Below are positions 35,622 to 43,702 of a stretch of DNA of 64,000 nucleotides, one piece after another. Both the position numbers and the translations under genes were made by a program. The notes beneath the pieces were generated by a model that saw only the letters and a program-made list of their open reading frames with translations, made no database searches and had not been told where the DNA came from. This DNA comes from Muribaculaceae bacterium (lineage in GTDB: Bacteria > Bacteroidota > Bacteroidia > Bacteroidales > Muribaculaceae). Position 1 is the first letter of the stretch. Each line of letters opens with the position of its first letter. The stretch covers positions 1-64,000 of the forward strand of contig JAFLTL010000006.1 of the NCBI GenBank assembly GCA_022510505.1, written 5' to 3'.

Positions 35622-37649
35622 TTAGGACTTATAGTTACGGGTTTGAACCTGTATGGCCTCATATTTCAGTGGTTCCTTAAGAAGGATGGGCTTTTCGTTG
35701 TCACCGGTGTACTTCCAGCAGCTAACGTACATATAGTCTTTGTCGTTACGCTTAGCTTCTCCGTCTTCGGTTTGATATTCTTCACGGAAATGTGCTCCGC
35801 ATGATTCATTACGATGTAGAGCGTCGATGGCCATCATCTTTGCAATTACGAGGAAGTCCTCGAGACGCAGAGCTTTTTCCAGTTCGGTATTGAGGTCGTC
35901 GGCCCTTCCAACGATTCTCAAGTCGCTATAGAATTCCTTACGAACCTTTTCAATTTCATCGATAGCCTTCACCAGTCCCTGGAGATTACGTCCCATTCCA
36001 ACCAGATCCCACATAACGTGTCCAAGCCGCTTGTGAATTTGGTCGGGGCTCTTAGTGCCTTTGATGTTCATGAGACGTTCAATTCGTTCGCGAACATCTT
36101 TCTCGGCCTTATCGAATTCGGGAGTATCAGTGGTGAAATGAGGAACCTTAATCTGGTCGCTCAGATAGTTTTGCATAGTGTAGGGGAGGACGAAATATCC
36201 GTCGGCGAGACCTTGCATAAGAGCTGAAGCTCCGAGACGGTTAGCTCCGTGGTCGGAGAAGTTACATTCTCCGATAGCGAACAGTCCCTTAACTGAAGTC
36301 ATCAGTTCATAATCAACCCAGATTCCACCCATAGTATAGTGAGAAGCGGGGAATATCATCATCGGAGTCTCGTAGGGGTTATCATCAGAGATCATCTGAT
36401 ACATGTCGAAGAGGTTCCCGTAGCGGTCGCGCACGACATCTTCTCCGAGGCGTTCGATAGCATATTTGAAGTCGAGGTAAACGGCATTTCCGGTACCTAC
36501 GCCGTAGCCTGCATCGCAGCGTTCCTTAGCGGCGCGGCTTGCGATGTCGCGAGGACAAAGGTTACCGAAAGCCGGATAGCGACGTTCGAGATAGAAATCG
36601 CGATCTTCATCGGGAATATCGGTGGGACGTTTTTTCCCGGCACGAATAGCCTCGGCATCCTCTTTTTTCTTAGGAACCCAAATTCGTCCATCGTTTCGGA
36701 GAGATTCACTCATCAATGTGAGTTTACTCTGATCCTCACCGTGCACGGGGATACATGTGGGGTGGATTTGAGTAAATGCGAGATTGCTGAGGTAGGCTCC
36801 CTTCTTAAAAGCTTGTACTGCAGCGGAGCCATTGCATCCCATAGCGTTGGTAGAAAGGAAGAATGCGCGTCCGTAGCCACCTGTAGCGAGAACAACGGCG
36901 TGAGCAGCGTAACGTTCGATTTCTCCGGTTATGAGGTTTCTCATGATGACGCCACGAGCACGTCCGTCAATAATGACTATGTCGAGCATTTCACGGCGGT
37001 TGTAGCTCTTAACCGTACCTTTCTGAATCTGGCGGTTCAAAGATGAGTAGGCACCGAGAAGAAGTTGCTGACCAGTTTGTCCTTTAGCGTAGAATGTTCT
37101 GGAAACCTGTGCACCACCAAACGAACGGTTGGCGAGCAGTCCGCCGTATTCGCGAGCAAAGGGCACTCCTTGCTGAACGCATTGGTCGATAATGTTATTG
37201 GAAACTTCGGCCAAACGGTAGACATTAGCTTCACGAGCGCGGAAGTCGCCACCTTTAACAGTGTCATAGAACAGACGATAGACTGAGTCACCATCGTTCT
37301 GATAATTCTTGGCTGCGTTAATTCCACCCTGTGCAGCAATTGAATGGGCGCGACGCGGAGAATCCTGAATGCAGAAATTATAAACGTTGAATCCGAGTTC
37401 ACCGAGAGTGGATGCGGCGGAAGCGCCGGCAAGACCAGTTCCGACGACGATAACGTCAAGCAGTCGTTTGTTGGCCGGGTTAACCAGCTTCTGATGGGCT
37501 TTATAGTTAGTCCATTTTTCGGCGACAGGTCCTTCGGGTATCTTGGAGTCGATTTGAAATTCGGGCAATTTAGCCGATTCAATGTCGGCATAGTCCTTCA
37601 TGATGGGAGTCGAGTCGATCATCCCTTCGAGGTTTTTTATATCAGCCAT
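35622..37649 (-). CDS. frdA: Fumarate reductase/succinate dehydrogenase flavoprotein subunit
   Basis: Catalytic FAD subunit interconverting fumarate and succinate on the cytoplasmic face of the membrane. Seen are the dinucleotide motif [15 protein letters not shown], the FAD-attachment segment [14 protein letters not shown] with the histidine used for covalent FAD, the THP-type segment [10 protein letters not shown], and the active-site Arg region ASHYTMGG...[15 protein letters not shown]. The 675-aa product carries about 32 residues before [14 protein letters not shown], where the Bacteroides proteins I know of begin. Either this is a lineage-specific extension or translation starts further in, though no ATG stands exactly at that point. 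It lies 27 nt after frdC. Confidence 0.97.
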   Translation of the reverse strand: MADIKNLEGMIDSTPIMKDYADIESAKLPEFQIDSKIPEGPVAEKWTNYKAHQKLVNPANKRLLDVIVVGTGLAGASAASTLGELGFNVYNFCIQDSPRRAHSIAAQGGINAAKNYQNDGDSVYRLFYDTVKGGDFRAREANVYRLAEVSNNIIDQCVQQGVPFAREYGGLLANRSFGGAQVSRTFYAKGQTGQQLLLGAYSSLNRQIQKGTVKSYNRREMLDIVIIDGRARGVIMRNLITGEIERYAAHAVVLATGGYGRAFFLSTNAMGCNGSAAVQAFKKGAYLSNLAFTQIHPTCIPVHGEDQSKLTLMSESLRNDGRIWVPKKKEDAEAIRAGKKRPTDIPDEDRDFYLERRYPAFGNLCPRDIASRAAKERCDAGYGVGTGNAVYLDFKYAIERLGEDVVRDRYGNLFDMYQMISDDNPYETPMMIFPASHYTMGGIWVDYELMTSVKGLFAIGECNFSDHGANRLGASALMQGLADGYFVLPYTMQNYLSDQIKVPHFTTDTPEFDKAEKDVRERIERLMNIKGTKSPDQIHKRLGHVMWDLVGMGRNLQGLVKAIDEIEKVRKEFYSDLRIVGRADDLNTELEKALRLEDFLVIAKMMAIDALHRNESCGAHFREEYQTEDGEAKRNDKDYMYVSCWKYTGDNEKPILLKEPLKYEAIQVQTRNYKS

Positions 37650-37676
37650 TTCGATAATCTTCTAAAGGGTTAATCG

Positions 37677-38480
37677 TTATTTATCGAAAAGTCCTTGAGT
37701 AGCGGCAGCCGGAGCAGCAAAACCGGCGTCGTGACTTTCCATGTACATGTTCTTATACTGTTCCAGGAGTTCGGGACAGGTGAGATAGGTTTGTTTATGG
37801 GCCTGCACGGTGAAAACGATAGCCTGCGCAACAAAAAGAGCAATTACGACAGTAGTCCACCAGCATCCGATGCATTTGAGACGTTTAAGCCACACCTGGT
37901 TGTTCCAACCTGCTGTTTGGAACATCGACCAGAAGCCGTGGTTCATGTGGAACCAGAGAGCGATGAATCCGATAATGTAGACGATTGGAGTCCATACCTG
38001 GCTGAACGCAATCTGTATCATCCAAGTTCCTGCTGCGGGGGGTACAGGTAGTCCGGTGTAGTCATCAACATAGTAGTTTCCGATGATTTCGGCCCATTGC
38101 ATTTTAGCCCAGAACTGAATGATGTGTACAACAAGGAATGCCAGAATGACGATACCGAGGATGTACATGTTTTTGCTTGACCATTCGACTTGTTTCGGGC
38201 GATGATCAACGGCATAGCGTTCGTGCCCGCGTGCGCGACGGTTCTGGATAGTCAGTGCCGAAGCATATAGGATGTGAAGAATGAACAGGACGGCTAGTCC
38301 GCAACTTGCGACCAAGGCATACCAATTAGCGCCAAGGAATTCGCAGATTACATTGTAGGCAACCGGCCAAAAGATACACACCGCATTCATCAGCACGTGA
38401 AACGTAACAAACAGGACGAGGCATGCACCGGTTATAGCCATGACATACTTACGTCCTATTGAAGAGTTAGTTAGCCACAT
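37677..38480 (-). CDS. frdC: Fumarate reductase/succinate dehydrogenase cytochrome b subunit (b558 family)
   Basis: Membrane anchor with five TM helices that binds two b hemes and menaquinone. The N-terminus MWLTNSSIGRKYVMAITGA is the family beginning, so I set the start at ATG 38480 (267 aa). The longer frame starts with a TTG at 38519 that is part of the promoter box. Histidines inside helices (for example in LFVTFHVLMN, LFILHILYA, LVVHIIQFW and ALWFHMNHGFW) are candidate heme ligands. The C-terminus has a hydrophilic tail of about 40 residues (YKNMYMESHDAGFAAPAAA) beyond the last helix, longer than in most relatives. First gene of the frdCAB operon. Confidence 0.95.
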   Translation of the reverse strand: MWLTNSSIGRKYVMAITGACLVLFVTFHVLMNAVCIFWPVAYNVICEFLGANWYALVASCGLAVLFILHILYASALTIQNRRARGHERYAVDHRPKQVEWSSKNMYILGIVILAFLVVHIIQFWAKMQWAEIIGNYYVDDYTGLPVPPAAGTWMIQIAFSQVWTPIVYIIGFIALWFHMNHGFWSMFQTAGWNNQVWLKRLKCIGCWWTTVVIALFVAQAIVFTVQAHKQTYLTCPELLEQYKNMYMESHDAGFAAPAAATQGLFDK

Positions 38481-38516
38481 AGAAGATTTAGGTTTGTTAA
38501 TAATGATTGTTTGTGA

Positions 38517-38524
38517 CAAAATTA
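38517..38524 (-). promoter_or_regulatory. Promoter -7 box for frdCAB
   Basis: Minus-strand TAATTTTG, matching TAnnTTTG, giving a leader of about 33 nt to the ATG at 38480. No good -33 element is visible, which may mean activator dependence. Confidence 0.6.
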
Positions 38525-38629
38525 TATATTTTTTAGCATTTTTTGAGGTATTGGTTTAAACTTTTTATACCGAGTTGAGTCTATGAAAATGTGGATACTT
38601 AGAAATGCCACGTTTCCAATAGTTTTATT

Positions 38630-41512
38630 ATGTCTAAAATATCAAGAAGTATATTGCGGAGCTGTGTGGTTCTATGCTTGTCATGCATAGGCTTTTCCGT
38701 TCAAGCGTATGTGATAAGGGGAAGTGTGTTAGACAGCTCGGATAATTCAGGCTTAGCCGAGGCTACAGTGAGATTGCTAAATTCAAAAGATTCGACCTTT
38801 GTGAAAGGCGTTGCGGCAAATCTCGACGGTAAATTTTCAATTGACGGAGTCAAGAACGGCCGTTATCTGGTGGAGACGACCTATATAGGTTATGAGACAT
38901 CGTATCAGCAGGTGACAGTTAAAGATTCCGATCCGAAGCCTTTAACGATCATGCTGAAGGAAAGCTCGATCATGCTGAAGGAGACTACCGTAGTTGGTGT
39001 GAAGACACCAATAAAGGTCATGGAGGACACGATAGAATATAACGCCGACAGTTATACGACTCAGCCCAACGCTGTAGTAGAAGACCTTCTGAAGCGATTG
39101 CCCGGAGTGGAAGTAGGGACAGACGGTTCAATCACAGCCAACGGCAAAACGGTTTCCAAAATATTGATTGATGGCAAAGAGTTTTTCAGTGACGACCCGA
39201 AAGTTGCATCAAAGAATTTACCGGTGGACATGGTAGAAAAGCTTCAGGTAGTTGACAGAAAGAGCGATTTAGCTCGCCTGACAGGAGTGGATGACGGAGA
39301 GGATGAAACTGTTATCAATCTGACAGTCAAGAAAGACATGAAAAACGGTTGGTTCGGGACGGTCCTGGGCGGTTACGGAACCGATGACCGTTACACTGTA
39401 AATTTCAACGTGAATCGTTTTTGGAATGGGAATCAGATAACATTCCTGGGAAATGCGAATAATATAAATGAGCTCGGTTTTACCGACAGTAACGGCAACC
39501 GTTTCCGTCGTTTCGGCGGTGACCAGGGTATAAACAATTCACAGGCGTTCGGATTCAACTTCAACATCGGCAACAAGGAAATTTTCCGTTTTGGTGGAAA
39601 TCTCATGTACAGTCACAGTAACCGTTATACATGGAAACAACAGAGCCGAGAATATCTTCTTGATGTGGATTCCTATTTTCAGAATTCGACCAGCGATGCG
39701 ACCGATATAGGTCATAATTTTAGGGCCGATTTCAGAATGGAGTGGAAACCTGACTCCTTCAATACGCTTGATTTCCGTCCAAACTTCTCATATAATCGCA
39801 ATGACTCGAGGATTGATGAGTTTTCGGTGACTCAGGGCAAGAACATGAGTCAGAATCTTTCGGGAGATATAGGAAAAAGCTACGAACTGGGTGCACGTTT
39901 AATTTATACTCACAATTTCAAGTATCATCGCGGGCGTTCATTCTCAATATTCGGAAACTATAACTTTTCCAATGTGAGAGAAGACAGTGAGACCTACAGT
40001 TATTACAGATTCCTTCAGGCTTTGGATAATGATGCGGAAGACACGTCGGACAGTGACTGGGAGGCTTACGAGCAATATACCGACTCCAAGACGTGGAGCA
40101 ACTCGGTTTCGGGCAGATTCTCATGGACCGAACCTCTTGGAAACGCGTCGAGGGGCAATTTCCTGACTGTTGCCTATAGAGCTTCGATGAGATGGAACAA
40201 TTCGGACAAATTTGTCTATCAGTTAGATGCCGAGAGCATGACCGAGAATGCGGTCTATCATTATACGTTGAGCGATGGAGAATATTCCGTGCCGGGTCCG
40301 ATTTGGGGTGAGGATGTTCCGGAACTTATGGGCAATTTGTCGTCGCAGTACAGGTATAAATATTTCAATCAGGACATAAGAGTAGGTTATAAGAAAGTCA
40401 ACAAGAAGTATAATCTTGATTTTGGTTTATCGCTGGTACCGCAAATGTCGAGCAGCAAAGAGCTGACCGGATCTAAAGAATCGATACCTGAGAGATGGGT
40501 TTGGAATTTCGCACCTTATTTACGAGGTCGTTTCAAATGGAGTAATCAGCGTTCGATGCATCTATTCTATAACGGCAGGAGTTCCCAGCCATCGATGCAA
40601 CAGTTACAGCCGGTGGCCGACACCTCAGACCCGTTGAATATCATTCAAGGTAATCCAGATTTGAATCCATCGTTCAGTCATAATCTCAACATAAGGTTCC
40701 AGGATTTCAACATGGAGCAGCAGCGTTCGGTAATGTTGATGGCCGATTTTTCGATGACCCAGAATTCCATAGTCTCCAGAACCGATTATGATTTGACCAC
40801 AGGCGGCCGTTTAACAACGTATCAGAATGTGAATGGAGTGTGGAACGGCAGATTGATGAACATGATATCGTTCCCTTTCAAGAACAAGGCGTGGACTTTC
40901 AGCAACAACATATTTGCCAATTTCAATCAGAATGTGGGATTCATATCAACCCAAGAAGGCACAGGTTCAGCTCAGAAGAACAAGTCTCAGTCGTTAATGT
41001 TTGCCGAGTCATTCAGGATTGCTTATCGTCCGACCAATATCGAAATATCGTTGCGACCGAATTACCGCATTCAAAAAACCTGGAACACAGTTACTACCAG
41101 CAACAGCAATACCTTGATCCAGAGTTATGGGGGCAACTTGGACGCAACATATAACGCCCCGTTTGGTTTGGTGTTGAGTTCGGATGTCGATTGGACAGCA
41201 ACAACGGGTTATGCCGAGGGTTACAACCAAAACAACTGGCTATGGAATGCCCAGATTGCCTATGAATTCCTAAAAGGTCGTTCGGCAACCATAGCAGTTA
41301 AGGTCTATGACTTATTAAATCAAAAGAACAATGTGAATCGGAGTGTGACGGCCAATTACATCGATGACACGATGTATAATTCACTGACCCGTTACTTCAT
41401 GGTCACCTTCACTTATCGTTTCAACACTTTCGGCAGGGGTAACGAGCCCGGCGGCGGTCCCAGGTTCGGTCCCGGTGGTCCCCCTCCCGGTGGCGGTCGA
41501 GGTCGCCGTTAA
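38630..41512 (+). CDS. Outer-membrane beta-barrel protein with carboxypeptidase-like and plug-like domains
   Basis: 960-aa protein of the outer-membrane beta-barrel family 3 (TonB-receptor-like). Signal peptide at 1-26; a CarboxypepD_reg-like beta sandwich (about 27-110); a plug-like domain (about 115-225, with VVEDLLKRLPGVEV and the ILIDGKEFFSDDP element); then a 22-strand-type barrel rich in aromatic, alternating strands. The C-terminus is a Gly/Pro/Arg tail of about 22 residues. No SusD partner or TonB box is obvious, so transport is not proven; many members are surface proteins of unknown role. An in-frame 21-bp duplication at 38946-38982 repeats IMLKE at the domain junction. The last 132 nt overlap the 3' end of the converging HdeD-like gene. 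Confidence 0.9.
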   Translation: MSKISRSILRSCVVLCLSCIGFSVQAYVIRGSVLDSSDNSGLAEATVRLLNSKDSTFVKGVAANLDGKFSIDGVKNGRYLVETTYIGYETSYQQVTVKDSDPKPLTIMLKESSIMLKETTVVGVKTPIKVMEDTIEYNADSYTTQPNAVVEDLLKRLPGVEVGTDGSITANGKTVSKILIDGKEFFSDDPKVASKNLPVDMVEKLQVVDRKSDLARLTGVDDGEDETVINLTVKKDMKNGWFGTVLGGYGTDDRYTVNFNVNRFWNGNQITFLGNANNINELGFTDSNGNRFRRFGGDQGINNSQAFGFNFNIGNKEIFRFGGNLMYSHSNRYTWKQQSREYLLDVDSYFQNSTSDATDIGHNFRADFRMEWKPDSFNTLDFRPNFSYNRNDSRIDEFSVTQGKNMSQNLSGDIGKSYELGARLIYTHNFKYHRGRSFSIFGNYNFSNVREDSETYSYYRFLQALDNDAEDTSDSDWEAYEQYTDSKTWSNSVSGRFSWTEPLGNASRGNFLTVAYRASMRWNNSDKFVYQLDAESMTENAVYHYTLSDGEYSVPGPIWGEDVPELMGNLSSQYRYKYFNQDIRVGYKKVNKKYNLDFGLSLVPQMSSSKELTGSKESIPERWVWNFAPYLRGRFKWSNQRSMHLFYNGRSSQPSMQQLQPVADTSDPLNIIQGNPDLNPSFSHNLNIRFQDFNMEQQRSVMLMADFSMTQNSIVSRTDYDLTTGGRLTTYQNVNGVWNGRLMNMISFPFKNKAWTFSNNIFANFNQNVGFISTQEGTGSAQKNKSQSLMFAESFRIAYRPTNIEISLRPNYRIQKTWNTVTTSNSNTLIQSYGGNLDATYNAPFGLVLSSDVDWTATTGYAEGYNQNNWLWNAQIAYEFLKGRSATIAVKVYDLLNQKNNVNRSVTANYIDDTMYNSLTRYFMVTFTYRFNTFGRGNEPGGGPRFGPGGPPPGGGRGRR

Positions 41513-42082
41513 TTCCTGTTTCTCGGCTTTTTTCTCCCTGTGGTGTATTAGAGAGACATAACCGTTTTCGAGGAAAGAAGTCAGTGCAAAAATTATTAGT
41601 CCAGTACCGGTCATAATGACACTGACCGGTATATTGTCACGGATGTTGGCTGAGCAAAGAATCACGACGCCACCTACCAATATGATCAATGGAAGGAAAT
41701 AGAACCATCCAGGGAATTTAACAGGGCGGAAAGCGTAGCTCAGAGTAAAGAAATGCCAAAGTCCTGCAAATATCAAACCGATAGAGAAGACATAGACAAG
41801 TATACCGGTAAAGCTATGAGGTGTGAGAAGCATAGCCGCACCGAGTCCAATACCGCCAATGCCGGCAATCCATCCGATCACAGTTGTAAAAGTGCCTTTA
41901 GATCCTTTCGAGTGGGATTGTGAGGCGATAATAACATTTATACATCCTGTCATCGTGAACAATGCTCCAAGAATATAAACGACCGTCGTTAGAACATTAT
42001 CTTTTTGAAAAAGAATGCAAAGGACAATTCCTCCTGCCATTAACAGGATGTTTGAAAGCCAATTGCCTTTAACGATGTTCAT
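41381..42082 (-). CDS. HdeD-like (DUF308) membrane protein with a hydrophilic tail
   Basis: 233-aa membrane protein with six predicted TM helices in HdeD/DUF308 arrangement (residues about 8-175), two short helical repeats each with a Gly-rich turn. The last 50 residues are a low-complexity Thr/Gly/Glu tail (for example TATGRGTTGTEPGTAAG) encoded antisense to the Gly/Pro tail of the outer-membrane barrel gene. HdeD in enteric bacteria is linked to acid resistance, but most DUF308 proteins lack a known function. It follows the DUF3108 gene by 12 nt, so the two are co-transcribed. Confidence 0.82.
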   Translation of the reverse strand: MNIVKGNWLSNILLMAGGIVLCILFQKDNVLTTVVYILGALFTMTGCINVIIASQSHSKGSKGTFTTVIGWIAGIGGIGLGAAMLLTPHSFTGILVYVFSIGLIFAGLWHFFTLSYAFRPVKFPGWFYFLPLIILVGGVVILCSANIRDNIPVSVIMTGTGLIIFALTSFLENGYVSLIHHREKKAEKQELTATSTATGRGTTGTEPGTAAGLVTPAESVETISEGDHEVTGQ

Positions 42083-42094
42083 GAAGTGAATTAT

Positions 42095-42919
42095 TTAAGG
42101 GTTAATATTTGATGACTTCAACACACATCGGATTCCACCAATAGGCAGACGTCCGGTCACCATGTAGGGAATGCGATGGTCATCTACTCCGATCCAGGCT
42201 TGAATTGGATCGGATGATTTTTTCTGATTATTATCAGCGTAGGTGAAAGTGAAGCTGATGTGATAAACATCCATGGGTTGATTGTCAAGAACTTCAGGAG
42301 TTATTTGAGTTTTCTCAATATAGGTTATCCTGAGAATTTCCTTCTTTTTACCGGAAAAGATGTTGAACAGGAGCGATTCGCCGGGTTTCATGGCATCGTA
42401 ATCGATGAATCGCATATAATAGAAAGCGCTCAGCATGTCAAGAGTGATGCCGGTTGCAGTCATGAGTTTTTCTCCGTGGGAGACCTCACCTTTTTTGCTT
42501 ATCTTGTCTATAGTGGCAGTAGCGGAGACAGTGCCGGGGACGTCACGGTAATATTTCAGAGAGTCTCTTCGGAACGCACCTCCTTCATGTGCTATTTTCT
42601 CATAATAAATTGGTTCGAGAGTCGTCATCATCATTCTTCCTGAGAGTGTGTCGCGAACAGTGTAGAATTTATCAAAGAATGGTGTGGACTTACCTACGAG
42701 CATAGACGTGAATTCCTGGGTGGGTTCGTCAATTTGAGTTATCAGATTAACTTCACCTGCTTTCTTGGAGATGATTCCCCATTTATAAAGCACGTCATAG
42801 TAAAGGTTTTCATTCAGGACGTTAGAGTTTACAACGCTCTCGGTCGTAATGTTTTGAGCGTTTAATGCAAAAGATGAGATAATGATACATCCCAAAAAAG
42901 AATACAAAAAATTTCTCAT
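42095..42919 (-). CDS. DUF3108 domain-containing exported protein
   Basis: 274-aa protein with a signal peptide (1-21) and the DUF3108 pattern: the N-terminal LYYDVLYKWGIISKKAGEV segment and the closing WIGVDDHRIPYMVTGRLPIGGIRC. Predicted all-beta periplasmic or outer-membrane-associated protein; function unknown. First gene of a two-gene unit with the HdeD-like gene. A CATCTTTG sequence on the minus strand (42950-42957), one mismatch from the -7 consensus, lies 31 nt before the ATG and may be its promoter. Confidence 0.85.
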   Translation of the reverse strand: MRNFLYSFLGCIIISSFALNAQNITTESVVNSNVLNENLYYDVLYKWGIISKKAGEVNLITQIDEPTQEFTSMLVGKSTPFFDKFYTVRDTLSGRMMMTTLEPIYYEKIAHEGGAFRRDSLKYYRDVPGTVSATATIDKISKKGEVSHGEKLMTATGITLDMLSAFYYMRFIDYDAMKPGESLLFNIFSGKKKEILRITYIEKTQITPEVLDNQPMDVYHISFTFTYADNNQKKSSDPIQAWIGVDDHRIPYMVTGRLPIGGIRCVLKSSNINP

Positions 42920-43036
42920 AGCAGATAGTTATTTATAATTATAGACAAACAAAGATGCAAAAAAGTTTAATAAGGTGTATCATCAGATAACAATAGTTAT
43001 ATTAAAAGAAATTTTCATGTGTAATTTATTTTTCGT

Positions 43037-43044
43037 TATATTTG
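43037..43044 (+). promoter_or_regulatory. Promoter -7 box for the unknown gene at 43060
   Basis: TATATTTG, matching TAnnTTTG. It includes a TTG (43042) that could be mistaken for a start codon; transcription would begin near 43048, so the ATG at 43060 is the likely start. Confidence 0.6.
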
Positions 43045-43059
43045 GGGACAAATGAAAAG

Positions 43060-43587
43060 ATGATGACCTACGACATAATATATAAAGACGAGACCGACCG
43101 TTGTTATGGTTTAACCGGAATGGCTGTCAGCATGGCAGTTTTTAATAGTGAAGATCAGATTTTGGAAATCAACATAGATAGCGCTCCCGACTCAATATTC
43201 TTTTCACCCGAGTTTTATTTTTCGGGTAACCCTCGATGTTCGGCTAAGGTTGTTTGGGGAGAGCTTGCGAACCACTATCGTTTAGCTTTAGCGATGGCAA
43301 TGGGGAACCTTCTAAGTCGCAGGGTCGTTCTTCAGTCGGGAGGATTGAGTGAGGCCGAAGAGGGCGGTCTCAGGGATCTGGCAATAGAAGAGGGTTCGAA
43401 CGTTGTTGGATTGGAGAGTGATGAGGTCGAACGTTTATGGACAAAAGATTATGAATATCTGAAGAAAGTATTTCGTCATCCGGGTGTACAACGGGCGACT
43501 AAAGAAATTGCGTTAGAGATTCAGAAAAGACGTATAATATCGCGTCAAGAACTGTTGGAACTTTTGTCGGTTCTGAATCGTTTGTAG
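43060..43587 (+). CDS. Conserved-looking protein of unknown function
   Basis: 175-aa soluble protein, no signal peptide or TM helix. The N-terminal half is beta-rich with a FFSPEFYFSGNPRCSAKVVW segment; the C-terminal half is helical and charged, ending in ISRQELLELLSVLNRL. I do not recognise a family. The start was moved to ATG 43060 (a second ATG follows at 43063) because the frame upstream lies in the promoter box. A hairpin follows at 43611-43646. Its position just before the salvage operon, on the same strand but with a promoter between, suggests independent expression. Confidence 0.7.
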   Translation: MMTYDIIYKDETDRCYGLTGMAVSMAVFNSEDQILEINIDSAPDSIFFSPEFYFSGNPRCSAKVVWGELANHYRLALAMAMGNLLSRRVVLQSGGLSEAEEGGLRDLAIEEGSNVVGLESDEVERLWTKDYEYLKKVFRHPGVQRATKEIALEIQKRRIISRQELLELLSVLNRL

Positions 43588-43610
43588 GGTGATTTTTCTT
43601 AAAAATTGTT

Positions 43611-43646
43611 TTTGATTCTTAATTTTTTTAAAATTTAAGAATCAAA
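43611..43646 (+). terminator. Hairpin after the unknown gene
   Basis: Exact 11-nt arms (43611-43621 and 43636-43646), AT-rich, loop of 14 nt that can pair further. It has no long T-run after it, so termination strength is uncertain. Confidence 0.5.
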
Positions 43647-43671
43647 TTGGTTGTATATATCTTTATATTTT

Positions 43672-43679
43672 TATCTTTG
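43672..43679 (+). promoter_or_regulatory. Promoter -7 box for the peptidoglycan salvage operon
   Basis: TATCTTTG with TTG at 43651-43653 (18-nt spacer) or 43647-43649 (22-nt spacer). A GTG at 43679 that extends the reading frame upstream is part of this box, so the start codon of the first gene is the ATG at 43703. This is the only promoter found for the ten genes to 58585. Confidence 0.72.
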
Positions 43680-43702
43680 TGAGAAATACAACCTTAAATC
43701 AA

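Noticed and set aside
36339..37046. 235-codon open frame on the plus strand
   Set aside because: Lies wholly antisense to the conserved frdA gene and its product has no family features; it is a shadow of codon bias.
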